Source: Blastopirellula retiformator
Lineage (GTDB): Bacteria; Planctomycetota; Planctomycetia; Pirellulales; Pirellulaceae
Direction of reading: 5' to 3'
NCBI RefSeq assembly: GCF_007859755.1
Contig: NZ_SJPF01000002.1
Coordinates: forward strand, 577,729-641,728
DNA length: 64,000 nt
The first letter of the stretch is position 1; each line of letters starts with the position of its first letter. Made by a program: the position numbers and the translations under genes. The notes beneath the pieces were generated by a model. The model had not been told where the DNA came from. It worked only from the letters and a program-made list of their open reading frames with translations, and did no database searches. Of this stretch, positions 44,207 to 52,933 are shown piece by piece.

Positions 44207-46036
44207 CTAAGATCCTCCCGATTCGGGCGCTCGGACGCTGGTGACTTCCGCTCCGAACATCTCAATCGCCTGCTGAACCAACTGGTTCTGCTGCACTTTT
44301 CGAATCATCTGCCCTGATGAGGGCCCACTTCTTTTCGGCGGTTCTTTGGCGGCCGCGACCGGAACATCGTCCAGCACGCGGAACTCCAGTACGACGGTAT
44401 CGCCGACCACATCGGTCAGCAATCCTTCCAGCCGCGACTTCGCCGCTGGCCGTCGTAAGAACTCGACCTGCGTATTATACGCTGCAGAAAATGAAACGAC
44501 TAGCCGGTTTGGCCCAGAAGTTGCTACTGATTTGTAAGGGCGAGCATACTCCCCTACTAGATCCGACATATCTGACAGAACTCGGTCCCAGATATTCTTC
44601 GCAGTCGAATCGGTTAACGCGATCCCACCCTTTGTTTTTGGGGCTTCGGCGGGCTCTTCTTGCCGCGAGTGCATTTCCGCCGGCGGCGCCTCCTCGGTCG
44701 CCACTGCCAATACTGCGGGAGCAGGCGTACTGGCCGGAACTTCGCTGACGGTCGGCTCAGCTGGTCGCTGGGCGACCACTCCAGCGGCCGAATTTGCCGT
44801 GGTCGGCAACGCGGGACTAGCCGCGGCGACCTGAATTGCCGGCCGAGCCGGCACCGGCTTTCCCGAGCGGATGGTCTCCACCAGATCGGCGACGCTCTGC
44901 AGATCTTCGAGCTGGCAGACCCGCACCAGCGCCATCTCGGCCAAAATCCGGGCATGGGCCGAACGCTGCATCCGGACCAGGGCGTCATCCAGAATCTGCA
45001 CCGCCGCCATGACATTTGCCAGGCCGTAGCTATTGGCGACGGCGGTCTCTTGCTTGGCATCGGCTGGCAAGACCGTTTGCAAAATCGATGCGTCGGCGCC
45101 AACCGCCAGGGTCATCATGTCGCGGAAATAGCCGAGCAATTGTTCGATCAGCTGGCCGGGGTCGATCCCGCGGGTCAAAGCGTGATCAAATTGCCCCAGC
45201 ACGGCGGCGCCATCGCGGGCAGCCAGGCCGTTCATAATGACGGCGATCTGCTCGCTGCCGGCTGCCCCCAGCATTTGATTGACATCGGCAACGGTGATCT
45301 CTTTTCCGCCAAAGGCGAGCAACTGTTCGAGCAGCGACTGACTGTCGCGCATCGAGCCGTTCGCTTTGCGGGCCAACAGTCGCAGCGCTTCTTGCTCGGC
45401 TTTGACCCCTTCGTTCTGGACGATGTACGCCAAGCGGCCGACGATTTCGTCCATCCGAATGCCGCCGAAGTCGAACCGCTGGCAGCGAGACAGGACGGTG
45501 ATCGGGATCTTCTCGGGATCAGTCGTGCAGAAGATGAACTTCACATGCTCGGGCGGTTCTTCCAAGGTCTTCAACAGGGCGTTGAAGGCCTCTTTGGTGA
45601 ACATGTGAACTTCGTCGATGATGTAAATCTTGAAGCGAGACCGGCTGGGGCGAATATTGACGTTCGACCGCAACTGTCGGATTTCTTCGATACCGCGATT
45701 GCTAGCGCCATCGATCTCCAGCACGTCGACATCCTCGCCGACCGTCACGCTGCGGCAAATATCGCACTCGTTACAGGGAGTCGCCGTCGGCCCCTTTTTG
45801 CAGTTGAGCGCCTTGGCCAAGATACGGGCCGACGAAGTCTTGCCGACCCCGCGAGCCCCGGTGAATAGGTAGGCGTGCCCGACGCGGCCCCGCTCGATGG
45901 CGTTCTTCAGGGCCTGGGCTACCTGGTGCTGACCGACCAGCTCTTCAAACGACTGGGGACGGTAGCGGCGGGCGACGACCACATACTGGTCATGGGCGCC
46001 AGAAGGTTCGGGGTTTTCGATTCCTTCTTCCGTCAT
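44207..46036 (-). CDS. dnaX: DNA polymerase III subunit gamma/tau
   Basis: Clamp-loader ATPase of 609 residues. VARRYRPQSFEELVGQHQVA is the N-terminus, YLFTGARGVGKTSSARILAK the Walker A site, CKKGPTATPCNECDICRSV the zinc module, and YIIDEVHMFTKEAFNALLKT the Walker B region. LLEQLLAFGGKEITVADVNQ and the collar follow. Residues about 380-480 are a low-complexity proline- and alanine-rich linker, and the last 120 form a tau-like C-terminal domain. Frameshifting to make gamma was not assessed. The SRP RNA lies 184 bp upstream on the same strand. Confidence 0.96.
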   Translation of the reverse strand: MTEEGIENPEPSGAHDQYVVVARRYRPQSFEELVGQHQVAQALKNAIERGRVGHAYLFTGARGVGKTSSARILAKALNCKKGPTATPCNECDICRSVTVGEDVDVLEIDGASNRGIEEIRQLRSNVNIRPSRSRFKIYIIDEVHMFTKEAFNALLKTLEEPPEHVKFIFCTTDPEKIPITVLSRCQRFDFGGIRMDEIVGRLAYIVQNEGVKAEQEALRLLARKANGSMRDSQSLLEQLLAFGGKEITVADVNQMLGAAGSEQIAVIMNGLAARDGAAVLGQFDHALTRGIDPGQLIEQLLGYFRDMMTLAVGADASILQTVLPADAKQETAVANSYGLANVMAAVQILDDALVRMQRSAHARILAEMALVRVCQLEDLQSVADLVETIRSGKPVPARPAIQVAAASPALPTTANSAAGVVAQRPAEPTVSEVPASTPAPAVLAVATEEAPPAEMHSRQEEPAEAPKTKGGIALTDSTAKNIWDRVLSDMSDLVGEYARPYKSVATSGPNRLVVSFSAAYNTQVEFLRRPAAKSRLEGLLTDVVGDTVVLEFRVLDDVPVAAAKEPPKRSGPSSGQMIRKVQQNQLVQQAIEMFGAEVTSVRAPESGGS

Positions 46037-46219
46037 CGTCTCGCGGCCGGTTTCGAGGGGGGAGAATCGCTAGGCGGCCCCGCTTGGCCGCCAAAATGTC
46101 CATGCGATAGAAGTGCCAGCATGGTACCATCTGACCGCTGGTTCGATCCACCACTTCCGTAGACTGTCCTTGCCCCGGAAATAGAAAACCCAGCTATAAA
46201 AAAACCAGCCATAAAAAAA

Positions 46220-46327
46220 CACTGTCGAGGAGAGACCCCCGCACCAGAGTACCCCGGTTATGGCTGCTCCAGTTAAGGCCTGACCAGGTTCCCGGTTCCC
46301 CTCTGCGAGGGTCACTCTTCGACAGTG
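46220..46327 (-). ncRNA. ffs: Bacterial SRP RNA (4.5S-type)
   Basis: About 108 nt. The ends CACTGTCGA and TCGACAGTG pair perfectly. The distal part reads CTGGTCAGGCC, then a loop, then CTGGAGCAGCCATAACCGGG, matching the conserved SRP54-binding helix (GGUCAGG...GGAAGCAGCC). A T-run (TTTTTTT) follows directly at 46219-46213, then a second copy of the short unit CCAGC(C/T)ATAAAAAAA. The location upstream of dnaX-ebfC-recR is the same as for the SRP RNA gene of Bacillus subtilis, which supports the call. A short-form RNA without an Alu domain is inferred from length. Confidence 0.88.
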
Positions 46328-46341
46328 AAGAGGAACGTATC

Positions 46342-46370
46342 AGCTTACGGCGAAAGGGCCGGCAAGTCAA
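46342..46370 (-). promoter_or_regulatory. Promoter of the SRP RNA
   Basis: On the minus strand TTGACT (46370-46365) and TAAGCT (46347-46342) are 17 bp apart, a strong housekeeping promoter pointing at the SRP RNA start near 46335-46327. It lies within the leader of the divergent unknown gene that begins at 46379. Confidence 0.7.
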
Positions 46371-46378
46371 AGGGGGGA

Positions 46379-47410
46379 ATGCCGAAAGGATTTTTCGTGC
46401 AAGTCACTATCTTGGTCAGAACGTACGACAGCTATGGGTATAGCAAGCTGTTTTCGCCGATTGCGGCGCTGCTGTCTCTCCGACTGGGCGACTACGGCCC
46501 GGCGATCGACGAACTCGATCTGCTTACCTGGCTTCCGAGTCGCACCCGCATGTTTCGCCCGACCTTAGAGCGATCCTTTGACGAGTTTCATAAGGAGATC
46601 AAGACGTTGCCGCGGATGACGTTCCGCCGCAAATCGAACCGATTTGAACTCTCTTTTCCCAGCAGCCGCTTCTTTGCCGGGGACCAGCGGCAAGATCCGG
46701 CCGCCCAGATGCTAAACGACGCCGCGGCTGAAGTCGCCCAGTTCCTGCCGCTCATCAAAAAGCGACTTAAGAAGACGGACGACTTTGATGTCGTCCGATT
46801 TCTGGAAGACGCCAATCGCTTACTTTGCGAAGGCCTGGGCTCGGTCGACGAGTGGCGGCAGATCGAACAAGAGTCGAACGAGAAGCGGCGGGCCGAATTG
46901 GCCAAGATGAGTCCGTGGGAATTGCTAGACATCGACTGGGATGATTATCACCCGAGTGCCCGTGAGATCTTGGACGATCCGTTCTATTGGTCCTGCACCG
47001 ACGATACGGCGCCGCATGGCAACGACACCGGCGCCGATCTGCTGCATAGCTTCCTTAAGTGGAACAAGCGCAACCGGACGACCGATCCCCTGCGTTTTCT
47101 CGATCGACTGCTCGACGAGTGGGGCTTTCAGCCGATTGACTGGACGGTAACCGATCCCGCGATGGTGAACGCTATGGGGAGCAGCGATCCTATCGGACTA
47201 GACGTCGCCAACGAATCGATCATCGCACTGGCGTTTGCGGTGGTAAAGCTTCGCGGAAAATGCCCGCCAGAGATTGTCGAACTGGCGCTGGCCGGCGTGA
47301 ACCGAACGGCGTTCTTGGTTGAGCAGAGTGATTGCAAAGCAAAGATCAAAGAGTTGTGGTACGCTTCGATCGCGAAGATACGAACTAAATTGAATGAACT
47401 GAGGCGGTAG
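46379..47410 (+). CDS. Uncharacterised protein
   Basis: A 343-residue soluble protein not assigned to a family. It begins VQVTILVRTYDSYGYSKLF after a short lead and is mixed in character, with a basic segment RRKSNRFELSFPSSRFF, a likely coiled or helical stretch around DEWRQIEQESNEKRRAELAK, and an acidic WELLDIDWDDYHP. No signal peptide or membrane helix is apparent. ATG 46379 follows AGGGGGGA. A frame open from GTG 46325 would overlap the SRP RNA and was rejected. Codon use is similar to flanking genes, so it is likely real. It is convergent with the transporter gene, 13 bp between stops. Confidence 0.7.
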   Translation: MPKGFFVQVTILVRTYDSYGYSKLFSPIAALLSLRLGDYGPAIDELDLLTWLPSRTRMFRPTLERSFDEFHKEIKTLPRMTFRRKSNRFELSFPSSRFFAGDQRQDPAAQMLNDAAAEVAQFLPLIKKRLKKTDDFDVVRFLEDANRLLCEGLGSVDEWRQIEQESNEKRRAELAKMSPWELLDIDWDDYHPSAREILDDPFYWSCTDDTAPHGNDTGADLLHSFLKWNKRNRTTDPLRFLDRLLDEWGFQPIDWTVTDPAMVNAMGSSDPIGLDVANESIIALAFAVVKLRGKCPPEIVELALAGVNRTAFLVEQSDCKAKIKELWYASIAKIRTKLNELRR

Positions 47411-47423
47411 AAATTCAATAGGT

Positions 47424-48548
47424 CTACCCTGCCGGCTCGGCAAACAACGTAATCAACGCCAAAACCACCGCCATCGCCACAAAGAAAGCCCGCTGCGGCA
47501 GCGACTTACTGACGCTGGTCGCCACCAGACACTGCAAGCAGTAATAAAACGCAAATGCCCGCGACGCCAGCGCCAGGATCGTCAGTGTGGGCGTAAAGCA
47601 GAGAATAATCGCTCCGCCGCAGATCAGCACCGTGGCATGCTTCAAGTCGACGTGGCCATGCGTCGCTTCTTCGGCATTGCCGGCGCCGCCAAAGGTATCG
47701 GCGACCGCGGCGCTAAATTGGCTCAGCACCGCCGCGATCACCACCGGAAGCGGTAACAGCATCGACGCTTTGCCGGCCAGCAAGATCAGGTCATTGTCTT
47801 TGACCGTATCTCCCAGAAAGTGCATCAGCGGCGTCGCCAGGGCGATAAAGATCAAATAGACGACGGTGGAGATGACCTGCGACAGTCGGCAACTGGCGAT
47901 GCGAGTCGGCGCGTCGTACAGGTCTTCCAGATAGCGGGACGTTTCAAATCCCTGCACGACGATCAGCGTGCCGCCGACGATGGTGACGATCTCCCACCAG
48001 CTATGCTGCGGCGCATCGGGCCAGGTGATCCCACTGGAAAGCGCTCGCAGATCGCAAAGCCCAAACCCAACGAACAACGCCACGATGATCAATAACGTGA
48101 CGCCCAGCGCCAGCTTTTCCAGTTTCGCCAGCGCCGCTAAGCCTTTGAAATAGCCGATGGCGCCGATCGCGACGATGAACGCCACCGAGATAAGGTGATT
48201 ATTGAGCGGCGTATCGTAACGCTCGTCGATTCCGCCGAGCAGGAACGAGGCGAGAATATTGATGTACAAGCAGACTGAGATGATATAGGCGCCGACCAGC
48301 GCCAGGTCGGACGCCTGTTCTAGGCGCCGCGTGATCTCCGGCGCGGTTCCTTTTTCCAACTGCGGCTCGGCGTTGGCGATGTTGTAGCGAATCACCGCGC
48401 CAACGCCATAGGCGACCACGCAAACGATCGCCATCGCCGGCAGCGCGTAACTGCCGACGGCTCCGCTGAGGATCGGCACAATCACCAAAAAGCCGCTGCC
48501 GAAGATCGACGCCAACGGCGTCACTGTGGCGGCGAGCAGCTTTCTCAT
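47424..48548 (-). CDS. Multi-pass membrane protein, APC-superfamily-like transporter
   Basis: Very hydrophobic protein of 374 residues with about eleven membrane helices. The first helix, LLAATVTPLASIFGSGFLVI, has the small-residue-rich broken-helix pattern (GSGF) of APC-fold transporters. LPLPVVIAAVLSQFSAAVAD and GFETSRYLEDLYDAPTRIAS further support an amino-acid or ion carrier. No family was recognised with confidence and the substrate is unknown. The C-terminal helices are FYYCLQCLVATSVSKSL and RAFFVAMAVVLALITLF. A single GTAG-type palindrome lies 26 bp upstream of its start codon. Confidence 0.75.
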   Translation of the reverse strand: MRKLLAATVTPLASIFGSGFLVIVPILSGAVGSYALPAMAIVCVVAYGVGAVIRYNIANAEPQLEKGTAPEITRRLEQASDLALVGAYIISVCLYINILASFLLGGIDERYDTPLNNHLISVAFIVAIGAIGYFKGLAALAKLEKLALGVTLLIIVALFVGFGLCDLRALSSGITWPDAPQHSWWEIVTIVGGTLIVVQGFETSRYLEDLYDAPTRIASCRLSQVISTVVYLIFIALATPLMHFLGDTVKDNDLILLAGKASMLLPLPVVIAAVLSQFSAAVADTFGGAGNAEEATHGHVDLKHATVLICGGAIILCFTPTLTILALASRAFAFYYCLQCLVATSVSKSLPQRAFFVAMAVVLALITLFAEPAG

Positions 48549-48573
48549 GGGTGCTGATCCATTTGCCGATCTT

Positions 48574-48594
48574 GGTCCGCACAGCGGACCCTAC
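48574..48594 (-). repeat. Single GTAG-headed palindrome (REP-like)
   Basis: On the minus strand GTAGG is followed by the hairpin GGTCCGC-TGT-GCGGACC. It has the same head and layout as one end of elements M1-M3 but a different stem, so it looks like a lone REP unit of a related type. Confidence 0.55.
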
Positions 48595-48668
48595 GGCAGT
48601 TGAGGTCGTTCCGGCTAGCTCTCGGCCTCCGCGGCCTGCCCTACGCGCTGTTGCCTAACGCGCTTAGC

Positions 48669-48816
48669 AGTCCGTTGATTTTCTCGACGGACTGCGTGAT
48701 CGCACGGATGCGATCCCATAATAACGACGTAAGTCGTTATTTTGCGAGCCGCGAAGAGCTATGCTCTGAGCCTGGCGAGGCTGGAAAATGCCACGATGGC
48801 ATTTTTCAACAGGCAG
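48669..48816 (+). repeat. 148-nt multi-hairpin repeat, copy R3
   Basis: Full-length plus-strand copy and a good reference for the family. Hairpins: CCGT/ACGG with a long loop, GATCGCA/TGCGATC, AATAACGAC/GTCGTTATT around GTAA, AGAGC/GCTCT around TAT, AAAATGCCA/TGGCATTTT around CGA. Its right end CAACAGGCAG is followed directly by tta (48817-48819), the stop codon of the STAS/SEC14 gene. Left end CAGTCCGTTGA and right end (complement CTGCCTGTTGA) are imperfect inverted repeats. Confidence 0.88.
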
Positions 48817-49179
48817 TTAGTCTTCGGCCAGCCAGGCTTTCGCTTCTTCCAGCTTCGTGTGGTCGAAGTATTCGATCTTGGCGGCGGTGAACGGCTTGCA
48901 GAACGTCGCCATCCCTTCTTGCCACTTCGATTCGCCGACGATCGCCAAGCGTTCGATATCTTTGAAGTGCTTGTAGTCGAACTTCATGTCTTCCCACATG
49001 GCGCTCATCGTCCAGCCATGGAAGTCATGCATCTCGAACAATACCCGCAACTTGCCAAACTCGGCGATCTGCTGTTCGAGCACCGGCACGAACGTTTCGT
49101 ACGACTCTTTGGTCAGCTTGCCGGTCGCTTTGACATGCACCAGTTTGCCGACTTCGACGATATCCAATGTGTTTTCCAT
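48817..49179 (-). CDS. STAS/SEC14 (SpoIIAA-like) protein
   Basis: Protein of 120 residues from the SpoIIAA-like group. GKLVHVKATGKLTKESYETF, VPVLEQQIAEFGKLRVLFEM, HDFHGWTMSAMWEDMKF and KDIERLAIVGESKWQEGMA are the typical blocks. The group has a STAS-like fold, often linked to lipid or regulator binding, with no proven role. It is complete and its stop is exactly at the edge of repeat R3. The gap to the sulfatase (49180-49606) shows no gene or clear signal. Confidence 0.85.
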   Translation of the reverse strand: MENTLDIVEVGKLVHVKATGKLTKESYETFVPVLEQQIAEFGKLRVLFEMHDFHGWTMSAMWEDMKFDYKHFKDIERLAIVGESKWQEGMATFCKPFTAAKIEYFDHTKLEEAKAWLAED

Positions 49180-49606
49180 GCTCCGTCTCCTAGATCAAAA
49201 AGAATGCGGCCGCGCTCCAGGTTTGACATAACTGACGATTGATTGTCCAGCTTCGGAGCGCCCGGTGTCAATGACCGCGCGAATCTTCAGACGAATCGAA
49301 GTTGTCAAGCGCGAGAACGATTCCGCTGGAAACGCGCAGTCGAAGCCCCGGGTCGGCCGGCCGCGGCGTCGCAATAAAGCCGATGCCCCGTCTGATTGGC
49401 CAATTGCCGTTAATCTTCATCGGCTTTTTGCGGTGATCGCGAAGCGATCGTTTGCTTCCCAACGAATTGCGGGGTATACCAGCTTTGACGCCTGTGCCGC
49501 TACCTGCTGCCACCTTTCCCAACTTGGTGCAGTCGACTCCCTGGCGTTAGCGTTAATCTCCGGTTCCTTGCTCTCATTCCTCACTCCCAAGAGGCGATCG
49601 ATCGAT

Positions 49607-51250
49607 ATGAAAACCCCCCAGTCATTGTCACGCATCTTTTTCGCCCTGCTCGCCGTATGCGTAGTAAGCGCAGGCGTCGTCCAGGCCAAAACTCCCAACA
49701 TTCTGTTGATCGTCTCGGACGATACCGGCTATGGCGATCTTGGCCCCTATGGCGGCGGCGTTGGACGCGGCATGCCGACGCCCAACATCGACAAGATGGC
49801 CGCCCAGGGGATGACCTTCTTTTCGTACTACGCCCAGCCAAGTTGCACGCCCGGCCGTGCGGCGATGCAAACCGGCCGCATCCCCAATCGTAGCGGCATG
49901 ACCACCGTCGCGTTTCAAGGGCAAGGTGGAGGCTTGCCGGCCGCCGAATGGACGCTTGGATCGGTGCTCAAATCAGCTGGCTACAAGACCTATTTCACCG
50001 GCAAATGGCACCTGGGCGAGTCGGACTACGCATTGCCCAACGCGCAAGGTTACGACGTGATGGAGCATTGCTTCCTCTATCACTGCAACGCCTACACTTA
50101 TGGCGATCCAACCTGGTTCCCCGACATGCCGGCCGAGCTGCGTGAGATGTTCAACAAGGTGACCAAGGGTTCGATGTCAGGCAAAGCGGGCGAAGCGCCG
50201 AAGCAGGACTGGAAAGTCAACGGTCAATATGTCGACACGCCCGAGAAAGGGGTCGTCGGTATTCCGTTTTTGGACAAGTATGTCGAAGAGTCGGGCCTGA
50301 AATTTCTGGAAGATGCGGCCAAGAACCCCGACACGCCCTTCTTCATCAACATTAACTTCATGAAGAATCATCAGCCGAATATGCCGGCGCCCGAGTACAA
50401 GCACAAGTCGCTCTCGAAGTCGAAGTACGCCGACTCGATTGTTGAGCTTGACGCCCGCATCGGCCATGTCATGGACAAGCTGAAAGAGCTGAACCTCGAC
50501 CAAGACACGCTCGTTTTTTACACCACCGACAATGGCGCGTGGCAAGACGTCTATCCCGACTCCGGCTACACGCCGTTTCGCGGCACGAAGGGAACCGTCC
50601 GAGAAGGTGGAAACCGCGTTCCGGCGATCGCCGTCTGGCCCGGAAAGATTGAGCCCGGCGTCCGAAACCATGACATTGTCGGCGGATTGGACCTGATGGC
50701 GACCTTCGCCGCGGTGGCCGACGTCAAACTGCCCGAAAACGATCGTGATGGAAAACCGATCTACTTCGACAGCTACGATATGACGCCGCTATTGACCGGG
50801 ACTGGCAAAAGCGCGCGCAAGTCGTGGTTCTATTTCACCGAAAATGAACTGACGCCTGGCGCGGCTCGCAGCGGCAATTACAAAGCGGTCTTCAACCTTC
50901 GCGGCGACGACGGCCAGGCGACCGGCGGACTGGCGGTCGACACCAACCTGGGTTGGAAGGGCGCCGAAAAGTACGTCGCGACCGTTCCGCAAGTATTTGA
51001 CCTGTGGCAAGATCCGCAAGAGCGGTACGACGTCTTCATGAACAACTACACCGAACGGACCTGGACGTTGGTGACGTTCAACGAAGAGATCTCGAAACTG
51101 ATGAAGACCTACGCGAAGTATCCGCCTCGCAAGCTGCAGAGCGAGGTCTACACCGGCCCAATCACGATCTCGGAATACCAGAACCTGGAGTTCGTGCGCG
51201 AAAAGCTGCAGAAGCAAGGGATTTCGATCCCGCTGCCGACCGGCAACTAG
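49607..51250 (+). CDS. Secreted arylsulfatase-type sulfatase
   Basis: Sulfatase of 547 residues with a signal peptide ending near AGVVQA. ILLIVSDDTGYGDLGPYGGG carries the calcium-binding aspartates D38 and D39. The formylglycine site is C80-T-P-G-R in SCTPGRAAMQTGRIPNRSGM, the cysteine-type S1 family motif. TYFTGKWHLGESDYALP has the conserved lysine and histidine, and VFYTTDNGAWQDVYPDSGYT with FRGTKGTVREGGNRVPAIAV completes the active-site set. It would cleave sulfate esters, probably of sulfated polysaccharides, outside the cytoplasm. ATG 49607 begins the signal peptide; the frame extends upstream without homology. A terminator lies 60 bp downstream. Confidence 0.94.
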   Translation: MKTPQSLSRIFFALLAVCVVSAGVVQAKTPNILLIVSDDTGYGDLGPYGGGVGRGMPTPNIDKMAAQGMTFFSYYAQPSCTPGRAAMQTGRIPNRSGMTTVAFQGQGGGLPAAEWTLGSVLKSAGYKTYFTGKWHLGESDYALPNAQGYDVMEHCFLYHCNAYTYGDPTWFPDMPAELREMFNKVTKGSMSGKAGEAPKQDWKVNGQYVDTPEKGVVGIPFLDKYVEESGLKFLEDAAKNPDTPFFININFMKNHQPNMPAPEYKHKSLSKSKYADSIVELDARIGHVMDKLKELNLDQDTLVFYTTDNGAWQDVYPDSGYTPFRGTKGTVREGGNRVPAIAVWPGKIEPGVRNHDIVGGLDLMATFAAVADVKLPENDRDGKPIYFDSYDMTPLLTGTGKSARKSWFYFTENELTPGAARSGNYKAVFNLRGDDGQATGGLAVDTNLGWKGAEKYVATVPQVFDLWQDPQERYDVFMNNYTERTWTLVTFNEEISKLMKTYAKYPPRKLQSEVYTGPITISEYQNLEFVREKLQKQGISIPLPTGN

Positions 51251-51310
51251 TCGCCGCAGCGGAAAAACTCCGTGCGTTTTGCGTTGAGCAAGCGCACAAT
51301 GATGATTCAG

Positions 51311-51353
51311 CCGTCAGGCCCGATCAACTGGATCGGCCTGACGGTTCCTTTTT
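51311..51353 (+). terminator. Terminator of the sulfatase gene
   Basis: CCGTCAGGCC pairs with GGCCTGACGG, extended inside by GATC/GATC, around a short loop, followed by TTCCTTTTT. Strong intrinsic terminator on the plus strand, so the HAD gene downstream is probably transcribed separately. Confidence 0.8.
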
Positions 51354-51413
51354 GGCGTTTTCGTTGGGTAATTGCCCCCAAGCCCTGCCTGCCTGCGTAC
51401 GAGGAGACGACCG

Positions 51414-52451
51414 ATGATCCGAGGAAACGCCCCGTCCGTTTCGCGTCTTTCGTGGTTCGCCGCGGCCTTGCTGACGCTGCTGTGTTCGGCGACCACGCGA
51501 GCCGCCGAAAAAGATCACTTATTGCCCTCCTGGAACCACACCCCCGCTCGCCAGGCGATTATCGACTTTGTCGCCAAAGTGACCGATCCCCATTCGCCCG
51601 ACTTCGTGCCGGCGGCCGATCGGATCGCCACGTTCGACAACGATGGAACGTTATGGACCGAGCATCCGATGTACACGCAAATGGCGTTTGCGATCGATCG
51701 AGTCAAAACGCTCGCGTCCAAGCATCCCGATTGGAAAGACCAGCAACCCTACAAGGCGGTACTGGAGAACGACCTGCAGGCCCTGGGCGAATCGGGCAAA
51801 AAAGGGTTAGTCGAGTTGATTCTCGCCTCGCATACCGACATCACGACCACCGACTTCGAAGCGGTCGTCAAAGAGTGGTTCGCCACCCATCGTCATCCCC
51901 GCTTTGATCAGCCTTACACGCAATGCACCTACAAGCCGATGGTCGAATTGCTTGCGTACCTGCGGGCAAACGGCTTTAGGACCTTCATCGTTTCCGGCGG
52001 CGGAATCGAGTTCATGCGGCCGATCACGCTCGACTGCTATGGCATTCCGCCTGAACAAGTTGTCGGAACGACGATCAAAACCAGGTTCGAGATGCAAGAT
52101 GGCAAACCGGTCTTGATGCGTCTTCCCGAAATCAACTTTATTGATGACCACGATGGTAAACCGGTCGGCATTAACCAGTTCATCGGCAAACGCCCGATCG
52201 CCTCGTTCGGCAACTCCGGCGGCGATCGCGAGATGCTGCAGTGGACCAGCGCCGGCGAAGGGCTGAGCCTGAAGATGCTCGTCTTTCACGACGACGCCAA
52301 ACGAGAATACGCCTACGGCCCGGCCAACGGCCTGCCCGACACCAAGTTCGGCGCCTTTCCGCAGGATCTGATGGAAGAAGCGGAGCAAAGCGGCTGGGTG
52401 GTGATCAGCATGAAGGATGATTGGGAGACGATTTTTACGTTTGAGGAGTAG
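51414..52451 (+). CDS. Exported HAD-family phosphatase
   Basis: Protein of 345 residues with a signal peptide (WFAAALLTLLCSATTRAAEK). HAD motif I is D75-N-D-G-T in RIATFDNDGTLWTEHPMYTQ, motif II is the serine in FIVSGGGIEFMRPITLD, and motif IV is ASFGNSGGDREMLQW. This is the layout of phosphoserine-phosphatase-like HAD enzymes, here sent to the periplasm or a membrane compartment. Substrate is unknown. ATG 51414 has GAGGAGA seven bases upstream. Its stop stands nine bases before the solo repeat hairpin. Confidence 0.88.
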   Translation: MIRGNAPSVSRLSWFAAALLTLLCSATTRAAEKDHLLPSWNHTPARQAIIDFVAKVTDPHSPDFVPAADRIATFDNDGTLWTEHPMYTQMAFAIDRVKTLASKHPDWKDQQPYKAVLENDLQALGESGKKGLVELILASHTDITTTDFEAVVKEWFATHRHPRFDQPYTQCTYKPMVELLAYLRANGFRTFIVSGGGIEFMRPITLDCYGIPPEQVVGTTIKTRFEMQDGKPVLMRLPEINFIDDHDGKPVGINQFIGKRPIASFGNSGGDREMLQWTSAGEGLSLKMLVFHDDAKREYAYGPANGLPDTKFGAFPQDLMEEAEQSGWVVISMKDDWETIFTFEE

Positions 52452-52459
52452 CCCCACCC

Positions 52460-52494
52460 TTAACAGTCCGTTGATTTTCTCGACGGACTGTTAA
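52460..52494. repeat. Solo end-hairpin of the 148-nt repeat (R6)
   Basis: TTAACAGTCCGT and ACGGACTGTTAA form a perfect 12-bp stem with an 11-base loop (TGATTTTCTCG). The sequence equals the left end of copies R3 and R5. Nothing else of the element is here. It lies between the HAD gene and a truncated LRR gene. Confidence 0.8.
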
Positions 52495-52933
52495 CCGCAT
52501 TTCGAGTCTCGACTTGAGCAATACCAACTTCAACGATGCGATGATCGCAAAGATCAACGACACGAAGATTCACGGGTTCTTGTTCGACTTGAACCTGAAC
52601 GGCACGCAGGTTTCGGACCAAGGCCTGGAAGGCTTTACCGAGATCTTCATGCTCACGAGCCTGGACGTCTCCAGCACCAATGTCACCAAAGAAGGCGCCA
52701 AGAGCCTCGAAAAACGGTGGCCGCGACTGAAGGTCAAACTCGACAAGCAAGAAGCAGCCGTCAAGCGACGCAAGAAAGACGCCAGGGGCGACGGCGTCTT
52801 TCTTGCGTGCGCGGCTACTGCACCAATTGCTCTTCCTCGTCTCCGGCCGATAGGGCGATTTCACCGGCATCTTCCAGGCGGCGAACGATATCGACGATCT
52901 GCTGCTGCACACCTTCGACTTCCGACACTTTGA
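52475..52933 (+). pseudogene. 5'-truncated leucine-rich-repeat protein remnant
   Basis: Open frame running out of the solo repeat hairpin. It encodes two or three LRR units: SSLDLSNTNFNDAMIAKIND, FLFDLNLNGTQVSDQGLEGF and MLTSLDVSSTNVTKEGAKSL, then a basic tail PRLKVKLDKQEAAVKRRKK. Planctomycete LRR proteins are normally longer with a signal peptide and many more units, so the 5' part is missing. The nearest upstream stop is in the repeat, and no start with a ribosome site is seen. The last 119 bases overlap fliG on the other strand, so the true end is probably nearer 52750. Confidence 0.6.

Noticed and set aside
46070-46315. Short minus-strand frame across the SRP RNA
   Set aside because: Overlaps a well-supported structured RNA and its T-run; no protein likeness.
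49265-49606. Upstream extension of the sulfatase frame by 114 codons
   Set aside because: The extension has no sulfatase likeness and would bury the signal peptide that begins at ATG 49607.
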